Under the pieces are notes generated by a model. It was not told the origin of the DNA. It made no database searches and worked only from the letters and a program-made list of their open reading frames with translations. 14,832 bases of DNA from DATGHS01 sp035307785 (GTDB lineage Bacteria > Planctomycetota > Planctomycetia > Gemmatales > Gemmataceae), in contig DATGHS010000375.1 in NCBI GenBank assembly GCA_035307785.1, positions 1 to 14,832 of the forward strand, given 5' to 3'. The translations under genes were made by a program, and so were the position numbers. Every line of letters starts with the position of its first letter. The first letter of the stretch is position 1. Below are positions 7,710 to 12,823 of the stretch, one piece after another.

Positions 7710-7730
7710 CACTGGGTCTGGCCCGGGGCA

Positions 7731-7845
7731 GGAGTCAGGAGTCAGGAGTCTGGAGTCAGAGTACAAATAGGCCTTATACGACGTATACGACCTATTTGAA
7801 CTGTGACTCCTGATTCCTGACCCCTGATCCCTGACTCCTGACCAC
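7731..7845. repeat. Heptanucleotide repeat array with inverted arms
   Basis: The left arm is four tandem 7-mers, GGAGTCA GGAGTCA, then GGAGTCT and GGAGTCA (7731-7758). The right arm (7804-7845) is six degenerate copies of the complement, starting TGACTCC TGATTCC and ending TGACTCC TGACCAC. Between the arms lies a smaller nested palindrome: AAATAGG at 7765-7771 with CCTATTT at 7791-7797, enclosing TATAC-GAC-GTATA at 7775-7787. The element fills the gap between ptsI and the DUF2344 gene and would form a large hairpin in the leftward transcript. It resembles in kind the short tandem heptamer repeats known from filamentous cyanobacteria; any relation is inference. Confidence 0.75.
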
Positions 7846-7854
7846 TGTTCTCTC

Positions 7855-9606
7855 TTAATCCACAACGGCGGGGACCAGCCGTCGTGTTTGGTCGCGTAAG
7901 TAGTTCATGACGTCGCGGGCGGTGTCGAGACGCAAGGCCTCGTCTGCCACGCGGGCCGCGTCCGCCAGCGTGACGGCGCGGATAATCGTCTTGATCTCTG
8001 GGATGTTCACGGGCGTCAAGCTTAGTTGCCGCAATCCCATACCCAAGAGCAGCAGCGTGAAGATCGGGTCCCCGCTCATCTCGCCGCAAATGTTCACCTG
8101 GATGTCGTGCCGCTGCGCTGCCGCGATCACTTGCTGGATCAGTTTCAGCACAGCCGGGTCGGCCGGACTGTATAAGCCGGCCACATGTTCGTTGGTACGG
8201 TCGGCGGCCAGGGTGTATTGCACCAGGTCGTTGGTGCCAATCGAGAAGAAATCGACTTCCCGGGCCAGTTGGTCGGCAATCAAGGCTGCCGACGGTACTT
8301 CTATCATCGTACCGATTGGCAGCTTCGGATTGTAGTCCTTTCCCTCTTCTTGCAGTTCTTCGCGAACGTCGTTCAGTATGAGCTTGCACTGGCGCAATTC
8401 CATGAGCGTGCCGATCATGGGGAACATGAGCCGCACGTCGCCGAACGCACTGGCCCTTAGAATGGCACGCAATTGCGTTTTGAACAAGGCCAAGTTCTGC
8501 AAACAAAGCCGAATCGAGCGCACACCGAGGAAAGGATTGCGCTCCGGCTGCACGTTCCACGACGGGAGGCTGAACTTGTCCGCACCCAGATCGAGTGTGC
8601 GGATGACCACCGGCTGGCCCGGCGGCAACGCCTGAACCACCATTAAATAAGCTTCCAGATGGTCTTCTTCGCTGGGGTCGACCTTCTTGCCGACATAAAG
8701 GAATTCGGTGCGGTACAGGCCAACGCCTTCGGCCCCGCGGTCGACGCAATGGGCGGCTTCGCTCGGAAACTCGATGTTCCCTAGCAGCGCGATGCGCTGG
8801 CCGTCGCGCGTCTCCGCCGGCAAACCGCGGAGTTCGCTCCACCGCTTCTCGATAACCCCGAACGAGTCGCGCGCCTGCTCATAGCGCTCGAGCGTTTCAT
8901 CGTCCGGGTCGAGAATAAGTACCCCGTCATGCCCATCGACGATAACCGTGCTTCCTTCGTTCACCTCATCCAGAAACGGCCCCAAGCCAACGATAGCAGG
9001 AATCTCCAAGGCCCCGGCCATGATGGCGGTATGGCTCGTTTTGGCCCCGGCCTCGGTCACAAAGGCGTGAACATGATGGGGATCGAGCCCGGCGGTCTCG
9101 CTGGGAGTGAGATCATGGGCCAGTACAACGAGCGGGCCGGGATGCTGACGCAATTCTTCCCGCCGCTGCCCCAGCAACTGTGCGAGCACGCGCTTCTCGA
9201 TGTCCAGGAGGTCCGCCGAACGACTCGCGAACGGATTGTTCGGTCCCAGTCCCGACAACGCGCGGGTATAGCGGGCGATGATACGGCTGAATGCGGATTC
9301 GGACGCCAGCAATTGTTGACGAATCAGTTGTTCCGCGTCGCGCGCCAACGGCGCGCTTTCGAGCAACTGAGCGTGGGCCCCGAGAATATCGCCGATTTGT
9401 TGACCAACCTTCGCCGCAATATTCTCCTGGGTTTCCCGCGCCTCGCGCGCGGCCGCAGCCAGCGCCGTGCGCAGCCGCTGCACTTCCGTCTCTACCTGGT
9501 TGGGTTCGATGTGATGGGTGGCAATGCGATAGTCTTCCGTATCCAGCACCACCGCCTGGCCGATGGCCACGCCAGCCGAAACGGGAATACCGCGTTTGAT
9601 CTTCAT
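7855..9606 (-). CDS. ptsI: Phosphoenolpyruvate-protein phosphotransferase, PTS enzyme I
   Basis: EI takes phosphate from phosphoenolpyruvate onto a histidine and passes it to HPr; it is cytosolic. I use the ATG at 9606 (MKIKRGIPVSAGVAIG), which aligns best with family starts and gives 583 residues; an in-frame GTG at 9618 would add four. Neither has a strong Shine-Dalgarno site. The swivelling domain holds GAKTSHTAIMAGALEIPAIV with the phospho-acceptor His192. GVGLYRTEFLYVGK, RTLDLGADK and NPFLGVRSIRL follow. FPMIGTLMELRQCK, FFSIGTNDLVQYTLAADR and ICGEMSGDP (with Cys507, the equivalent of E. coli Cys502) mark the C-terminal PEP-binding barrel. All key residues are present, so the enzyme should be active. 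It lies 43 bp downstream of a Uma2-family gene, which separates it from ptsH. No sugar-specific EIIBC component is visible. Confidence 0.96.
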   Translation of the reverse strand: MKIKRGIPVSAGVAIGQAVVLDTEDYRIATHHIEPNQVETEVQRLRTALAAAAREARETQENIAAKVGQQIGDILGAHAQLLESAPLARDAEQLIRQQLLASESAFSRIIARYTRALSGLGPNNPFASRSADLLDIEKRVLAQLLGQRREELRQHPGPLVVLAHDLTPSETAGLDPHHVHAFVTEAGAKTSHTAIMAGALEIPAIVGLGPFLDEVNEGSTVIVDGHDGVLILDPDDETLERYEQARDSFGVIEKRWSELRGLPAETRDGQRIALLGNIEFPSEAAHCVDRGAEGVGLYRTEFLYVGKKVDPSEEDHLEAYLMVVQALPPGQPVVIRTLDLGADKFSLPSWNVQPERNPFLGVRSIRLCLQNLALFKTQLRAILRASAFGDVRLMFPMIGTLMELRQCKLILNDVREELQEEGKDYNPKLPIGTMIEVPSAALIADQLAREVDFFSIGTNDLVQYTLAADRTNEHVAGLYSPADPAVLKLIQQVIAAAQRHDIQVNICGEMSGDPIFTLLLLGMGLRQLSLTPVNIPEIKTIIRAVTLADAARVADEALRLDTARDVMNYLRDQTRRLVPAVVD

Positions 9607-9649
9607 GTCCAGATTCACGCCGTTTGCGGCGCAGCAGGGGTGAGTTTAC

Positions 9650-10276
9650 TCAAGGCAACAAATCGCGAACCGGCAATCGGCCTACTTCGACGCCATCGAG
9701 GACTACGGGGACCGTGTCCGTTTCCTTAAATACCACTTGCTTCGCAAATGAAGGAACGGCGGCAGGGCCGCTAGGTTCGGTGTAAACTTCGACCTGCCGG
9801 TCCATCAGATTCACGATCCAGTAAACGGGAACCTTCGCTTCGGCATACAACTGTAGCTGCGTTGTGCGATCAACATTCAGCGAAGTGTCGGATATCTCGA
9901 CCAGCATGCCGGCGTCGCTCGCAGTCGGCACGCGCTCAAAAAACAATCTCGGTTCGCCTCGAACGACCGAAATATCGGGTTCTGGTTCACTGTCGGCAAG
10001 TGCGACCGGATCCTGCACATTCAAAAACCAACCCGTCGGCAAGACTTTCTCCAACGCTACTCGTGTGAGCGCAGCTGCGATAACGTGGGGAGGATTTTTC
10101 CTCATTTTTTCCACCAGGTAGCCGCGGATCAGCACCACTTTGTCCTTCGGCTTCAATATTCCGTGCCTGGCCATCTCGTGATATTGATCGACGCTGATCC
10201 GGTAGAGCCGCTCAAGCGGAATTGCGGCCGGCGTTTCGGCAACCGCCGGCTCCGGCGCTGTGGTGGTGGCAGACAT
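9650..10276 (-). CDS. Uma2 family protein (DUF820, PD-(D/E)XK nuclease-like)
   Basis: The ATG at 10276 is preceded by AGGGGTGA, an excellent ribosome binding site, giving 208 residues. An in-frame ATG at 10309 overlaps the ptsH stop as ATGA and is the alternative. After a low-complexity Ala/Pro/Thr leader come LYRISVDQYHEMARHGIL, GYLVEKMRKNPPHVIAAAL, SEPEPDISVVRGEPR with Asp101, LVEISDTS with Glu127, and YAEAKVPVYWIVNLMDRQVE. This order is typical of Uma2 proteins, which are greatly expanded in planctomycetes and cyanobacteria. The fold is that of PD-(D/E)XK endonucleases, but the biological role is unknown. In relatives I recall, a lysine often precedes the LYAEA segment; here the position is Gln140 (DRTTQLQLYAEA), so catalytic competence is uncertain. 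It lies between ptsH and ptsI, which is unusual and suggests insertion into the pts operon. Confidence 0.88.
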   Translation of the reverse strand: MSATTTAPEPAVAETPAAIPLERLYRISVDQYHEMARHGILKPKDKVVLIRGYLVEKMRKNPPHVIAAALTRVALEKVLPTGWFLNVQDPVALADSEPEPDISVVRGEPRLFFERVPTASDAGMLVEISDTSLNVDRTTQLQLYAEAKVPVYWIVNLMDRQVEVYTEPSGPAAVPSFAKQVVFKETDTVPVVLDGVEVGRLPVRDLLP

Positions 10277-10305
10277 GAAATCACCCCTGGGGCAGAATGG
10301 GCTCT

Positions 10306-10584
10306 TCATTCGGGGGCTGCGCGATACGTTTGCAGGAAAGTGGCGAGCGCTTCGACGGCCTCGCCGGCATCCTTACCCGTAGCTTCAATCGCTACTTGTT
10401 GGCCACCCTCGGCAGCCAATAACAGCAAATCCATCCAGTTCTTGCCGTCGACCGATTGCTCATTGCGGGTCACCGTGATAGCAGCTTCAAAGCGCGACGC
10501 CAGTTCCGCGAATGCAGCCGCCGGCCGCATGTGCAATCCCTGTGGATTGGCCACGGTAACCATTCGACGCACCGACCCGCTCAT
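10306..10584 (-). CDS. ptsH: Phosphocarrier protein HPr
   Basis: HPr carries phosphate from enzyme I to EIIA proteins. I choose the ATG at 10584 (92 residues), with AGGGG at a 10-nt spacing. An in-frame TTG at 10593 is closer to that site and would add three residues. The active-site block NPQGLHMRPAAAFAELAS contains the phospho-acceptor His18 and the conserved Arg20. The remaining strands and helices (ITVTRNEQSVDGKNWMDLLL, then VEALATFL) match a full-length HPr. At the position of the regulatory Ser46 of Gram-positive HPr the residue is Asn49 (GKNWMDLL), so phosphorylation by an HPr kinase at that site is not expected. The gene follows the PtsN-like gene by 37 bp. Its stop codon overlaps a possible Uma2 start, consistent with co-transcription. 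Confidence 0.94.
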   Translation of the reverse strand: MSGSVRRMVTVANPQGLHMRPAAAFAELASRFEAAITVTRNEQSVDGKNWMDLLLLAAEGGQQVAIEATGKDAGEAVEALATFLQTYRAAPE

Positions 10585-10621
10585 ACATCTCAAACCCCTG
10601 CCGCAAATGAACGGTCATCAG

Positions 10622-11107
10622 TCATGCCTTCGCGCTGCTACTTTGCTGCGCATCGCGCTGCAGCAACGCCCAAACATCGTCGCGCGTTCGCGCCTGGCGG
10701 AGTTCCTTGACAAATTCATCGTTCCGCATGCTCCGCACTACGTTTTCCAGAGCGCGCAAATGGTCGCCGGGGCGGTCTTGAGGGGAAATCAACAACACCA
10801 ATACATGCACCGGTTGCCCGTCGATGCTTTCAAAAGTTACTCCCGATCTGGACAGGGCAATCGTGCCGACGAGCTTGTCCACGCTGCTATGCTTGGTATG
10901 GGGAATGGCGATAGAACGGCCGATGCCGGTGGACCCGAGTTGTTCGCGCCGCATGATGGCCCGGACGATTTCATCGACGTCGAAGCCGGCAAAGTGACCG
11001 GCCAAAGATAGGCTCTGTACCATTTCCCGAATCACGCCTTCCTTGGTGTTGGCCGTAAGCTCCGGAATAATGGCTTCGCGGACCACGAATTCAATCATGC
11101 GACACAT
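10622..11107 (-). CDS. ptsN: PTS EIIA component, nitrogen-regulatory (PtsN-like)
   Basis: The ATG at 11107 has GAGGG seven bases upstream and gives 161 residues; an in-frame ATG at 11098 also starts a family-like sequence. Further upstream extension enters a heptamer repeat array and is rejected. The domain is PTS_EIIA type 2: FVVREAIIPELTANTKEGVI at the start, MRREQLGSTGIGRSIAIPHT at the active site, with phospho-acceptor His70 in IPHTKH, then DGQPVHVLVLLISPQDRPGDHL and LENVVRSMRNDEFVKELRQA. This is the pattern of EIIA-Ntr proteins, which are phosphorylated by HPr-type carriers and act as regulators rather than sugar transporters. The neighbours support that: hpf lies upstream and ptsH and ptsI downstream, as in nitrogen-PTS clusters near rpoN and hpf in proteobacteria. 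A fructose-type soluble EIIA is a less likely alternative. Confidence 0.88.
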   Translation of the reverse strand: MCRMIEFVVREAIIPELTANTKEGVIREMVQSLSLAGHFAGFDVDEIVRAIMRREQLGSTGIGRSIAIPHTKHSSVDKLVGTIALSRSGVTFESIDGQPVHVLVLLISPQDRPGDHLRALENVVRSMRNDEFVKELRQARTRDDVWALLQRDAQQSSSAKA

Positions 11108-11132
11108 AGGCAAACCCTCAAATTCGAAACTC

Positions 11133-11249
11133 GGAACCCGGAATTCGGAATCTCCAGGGGGCGCTGGCCAGTCCCGTGGCCATGCAACGTGCACAGGATC
11201 GCATGGCGTATCTGGAATTGCGCATTCCCCATTCCGCATTCCGCATTCG
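11133..11249. repeat. Second heptanucleotide array with inverted arms
   Basis: The left arm is three tandem 7-mers, GGAACCC GGAATTC and GGAATCT (11133-11153). The right arm is four inverted ones, GCATTCC CCATTCC then GCATTCC and GCATTCG (11222-11249). A smaller inverted repeat, GCCATGC at 11179-11185 with GCATGGC at 11201-11207, lies in the centre. It fills the 144-bp gap between hpf and the PtsN-like gene. Length and plan closely match the array at 7731-7845, though the unit sequence differs. Confidence 0.65.
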
Positions 11250-11251
11250 GA

Positions 11252-11611
11252 TCATTCTTCGCTGTCTTCGGCGACCCGTTCGCCGGCGCCTTCCCCTGCC
11301 GAGTGATTGCGGCGATGGTCTTGTATTCTTTCTTTATAGCGATGAATCTGATGGATGACCTTGTCCAGCGCCATGTCCACGGCGGCCATGAGTTCTTCAT
11401 GGCCTTCGCGGGCCACGAACTCGTGTTTGTGTTCGGCCTTCGCCCGAAATTCGACTTCTTTGCGAACTTCGTCTTTCAGATCGACCGTCACTTCAATCAT
11501 GGTGAGCCGGTTGAAATACGTGAGCAGCTTTTCGGCCTTGGCTCGGACCTCTTCCTGATGCGACCCGTTCAAATGTCCATGTCGAACGGAGAGTTTGATT
11601 TGCACAGCCAC
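11252..11611 (-). CDS. hpf: Ribosome hibernation promoting factor (HPF/RaiA family, short form)
   Basis: The ORF is open back to an ATG at 11680, but a strong GGGAGGA (GGAGG at 11616-11620) sits just before GTG 11611 and GTG 11605, so a GTG start is preferred; from 11611 the product is 119 residues. Sequence from VQIKLSVRHGHLNGSHQEEV through KLLTYFNRLTMIEVTVDLKD to EGHEELMAAVDMALDKVIHQ and IHRYKERIQDHRR is the complete ribosome-binding S30AE domain. The tail is acidic (GEGAGERVAEDSEE). The long-HPF dimerisation domain is absent, so this is a short HPF or YfiA type. Such proteins bind the 30S decoding centre and silence ribosomes in stationary phase. It is the first gene of the leftward run, with a good promoter about 110 bp upstream and PTS genes downstream, an order known from nitrogen-PTS clusters. 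Confidence 0.9.
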   Translation of the reverse strand: MAVQIKLSVRHGHLNGSHQEEVRAKAEKLLTYFNRLTMIEVTVDLKDEVRKEVEFRAKAEHKHEFVAREGHEELMAAVDMALDKVIHQIHRYKERIQDHRRNHSAGEGAGERVAEDSEE

Positions 11612-11659
11612 TATTCCTCCCGCGGTTGTTGCTAAAAGCTGAGTAGGACGAACGAACAT

Positions 11660-11688
11660 CTGCCGGCGGCAGAACAGCAAGCCGGCAG
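11660..11688 (-). promoter_or_regulatory. Hairpin in the hpf 5' leader
   Basis: A perfect 8-bp inverted repeat, CTGCCGGC at 11660-11667 with GCCGGCAG at 11681-11688, has a 13-nt loop. It lies within the roughly 100-nt leader expected from the hpf promoter at 11719-11747 and about 40 nt before the ribosome binding site. It could affect mRNA stability or translation. No riboswitch family is recognised. Confidence 0.4.
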
Positions 11689-11718
11689 AATCCTTACGGC
11701 CCTTATTTCGACTTAAGA

Positions 11719-11747
11719 ATTGTAGTTCCGTTCTAACCGGGTTGCAA
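11719..11747 (-). promoter_or_regulatory. Predicted sigma-70-type promoter of hpf
   Basis: On the minus strand TTGCAA (11747-11742) and TACAAT (11724-11719) are separated by exactly 17 bp. The -10 matches the consensus at five of six positions and the -35 at four of six. Transcription would start near 11712 and give a leader of about 100 nt before hpf. The spacer contains one arm of a 10-bp inverted repeat shared with the tRNA promoter region. Confidence 0.5.
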
Positions 11748-11810
11748 TGCGCGGCCTGGCAGTTTCAAGGCCATGCCGCGCTTGAATTCGCCGGTAGTTA
11801 CGGTTAGAAC
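11730..11810. promoter_or_regulatory. Nested inverted repeats in the hpf / tRNA-Glu divergent region
   Basis: GTTCTAACCG (11730-11739) is the exact complement of CGGTTAGAAC (11801-11810). Between them GCGCGGC (11749-11755) pairs with GCCGCGC (11775-11781). The outer arms fall in the spacer of the predicted hpf promoter and over the -10 of the predicted tRNA promoter. A shared operator or a cruciform is possible; function is not shown. Confidence 0.4.
11782..11810 (+). promoter_or_regulatory. Possible promoter of tRNA-Glu
   Basis: TTGAAT (11782-11787) and TAGAAC (11805-11810) are 17 bp apart and lie 12 bp before the tRNA 5' end, a suitable place for a start near 11817. Both boxes match the consensus at four of six positions, so the call is tentative. 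Confidence 0.35.
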
Positions 11811-11821
11811 AAAAATGTCCC

Positions 11822-11894
11822 GCCCCCATCGTCTAGAGGCCTAGGACATAGCCCTCTCAAGGCTAAGACAGGGGTTCGAATCCCCTTGGGGGTA
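11822..11894 (+). tRNA. tRNA-Glu (anticodon CUC)
   Basis: The 73-nt sequence folds as a full cloverleaf. The acceptor GCCCCCA pairs with TGGGGGT, with a G-U at position 1-72 and discriminator A. The D-arm region is GTCTAGAGGCCTAGGAC, as in bacterial tRNA-Glu. The anticodon arm TAGCC/GGCTA encloses loop CTCTCAA, with anticodon CTC at 11856-11858 reading GAG. The T arm is GGGGTTCGAATCCCC. The 3' CCA is not encoded. A protein-coding start lies only 10 bp downstream. Confidence 0.95.
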
Positions 11895-11904
11895 GTGTTT
11901 CCCT

Positions 11905-12213
11905 ATGAAACTTCGCGCTTCAACCCAATTGCAAACGCTTGACCCCTATGAGCCTGACGAGGATCCGGAAACACTGGAGTGGTGGTCGCTAACCCCTGCC
12001 CAGCGCTTCGAGGAATCCCAAAAGCTCTGGGCAACGTATCTGGCCCTGGGAGGGTCGTTTGATCCCGAGCCCGATTGGCAGAGTCCTTTCTATTTTGCGG
12101 AGGCGCCGGATTCGCGCTCTGCTCATGGGCGGCCAAGCCTGCATCCTGTACGGGGCCGCCGAGTTCAGCCGAGACATCGACATCGCCATCCTGGCCAGCG
12201 AGAGAAATCTTGA
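11905..12213 (+). CDS. Small hypothetical protein, overlaps downstream nucleotidyltransferase
   Basis: The product is 102 residues with no assigned function. The ATG at 11905 is only 10 bp after the tRNA end, and no clear Shine-Dalgarno site is visible; an in-frame TTG at 11929 is an alternative. The part before the overlap is strongly protein-like: DPYEPDEDPETLEWWSLTP, then AQRFEESQKLWATYLALGGS and DPEPDWQSPF. From memory, small planctomycete proteins often have a block like RFxESxxLWxxFLALGGSxxPEPDxQSPFF, followed by a segment like AHGRPG and a basic end; the same order appears here (SAHGRPSLHPVRGRRV). Those genes commonly precede nucleotidyltransferase genes, which would suit an antitoxin or partner role, but that is inference. 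The last 155 bp overlap the next gene in another frame. The final residues (RHRHRHPGQREKS) may be an out-of-frame run-on past the normal end. Confidence 0.62.
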   Translation: MKLRASTQLQTLDPYEPDEDPETLEWWSLTPAQRFEESQKLWATYLALGGSFDPEPDWQSPFYFAEAPDSRSAHGRPSLHPVRGRRVQPRHRHRHPGQREKS

Positions 12214-12814
12214 TGCGCTGCGCGCGGCACTGGCCGAATTACAGGCCGAAGAAGTCTATGTGCCTGCGCTCGGAGCAGCGGTGCTCCTTCGAGGCCATGC
12301 CTGCCACTTCCGACTCCACAATCCCGAATTGGAAGGCATTCGCCTTGATGTCATGGCTGTGATGCATGGCTGTGAAAGTTTTGATCGCCTTTGGAAAAGG
12401 CGAAACACATTCAAACTCCCCGGCGCTGGTATGGTAAACGTCTTGGCGCTTCCCGATTTAGTCCAAGCGAAAAAAACTCAACGCGACAAAGACTGGCCGA
12501 TGGTGCGCCGTCTGGTCGAGGTAGATTTTCATAATCGTCCCGCGCGCCCCCCGCGCGTACAAATCTTCTTCTGGCTGCGCGAAGCCCGAACGCCAGCGCT
12601 TCTGATCGAACTTTGCCGCCGGTATCCGGGCTCGGCGCGCCGCATTGCCGCTGGGCGACATGCGGTCCGTTGGGCGATAGCCGGCGATGAGAAGCACTGC
12701 GAAGCAGCGCTTCATTCCGAGGAAGAAGCGCTGCGGGAAGCTGATCGCAAGTATTGGAAACCGCTTCGAGCGGAGCTCGAACAATGGCGGCATGCCAAGG
12801 GCAAAGCAGAGTAA
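12059..12814 (+). CDS. Nucleotidyltransferase-fold protein (AbiEii/DUF1814-like)
   Basis: The product is 251 residues. The TTG start at 12059 is supported by GGGAGGG at 12048-12054 and by the helix PIGRVLSILRRRRIRALL it adds before the core; the first ATG (12125) would begin at the catalytic glycines themselves. LMGGQACILYGAAEFSRDID holds the GG motif (24-25) and the metal-binding pair Asp39/Asp41, and IRLDVMAVMHG supplies the third carboxylate, Asp97. These are the features of the polymerase-beta-like nucleotidyltransferase fold. The second half (LPDLVQAKKTQRDKDWPMVR, then an Arg/Ala-rich helical region) resembles the helical part of AbiEii-type proteins. That family includes toxins of type IV toxin-antitoxin pairs that modify RNA with nucleotides, but many members are uncharacterised. 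It overlaps the preceding small gene by 155 bp in another frame and converges on a TPR gene with only 9 bp between the stop codons. Confidence 0.8.
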   Translation: MIPSPIGRVLSILRRRRIRALLMGGQACILYGAAEFSRDIDIAILASERNLDALRAALAELQAEEVYVPALGAAVLLRGHACHFRLHNPELEGIRLDVMAVMHGCESFDRLWKRRNTFKLPGAGMVNVLALPDLVQAKKTQRDKDWPMVRRLVEVDFHNRPARPPRVQIFFWLREARTPALLIELCRRYPGSARRIAAGRHAVRWAIAGDEKHCEAALHSEEEALREADRKYWKPLRAELEQWRHAKGKAE

Positions 12815-12823
12815 ATGTCGCCG

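Noticed and set aside
7731..7845. CRISPR-like array
   Set aside because: The 7-bp units are directly adjacent with no spacers, occur in inverted arms, and no cas gene is near.
7710..7865. N-terminal extension of the DUF2344 protein
   Set aside because: The extra 52 codons are made of the heptamer array and do not resemble the family N-terminus, which begins at VCKFRVRF.
11108..11239. N-terminal extension of the PtsN-like protein
   Set aside because: It would translate the second heptamer array, and a GAGGG ribosome binding site supports the ATG at 11107.
11612..11680. ATG start at 11680 for hpf
   Set aside because: The added residues precede the conserved VQIKLSVRH start of the S30AE domain, and the strong GGGAGGA site points to a GTG at 11611 or 11605.
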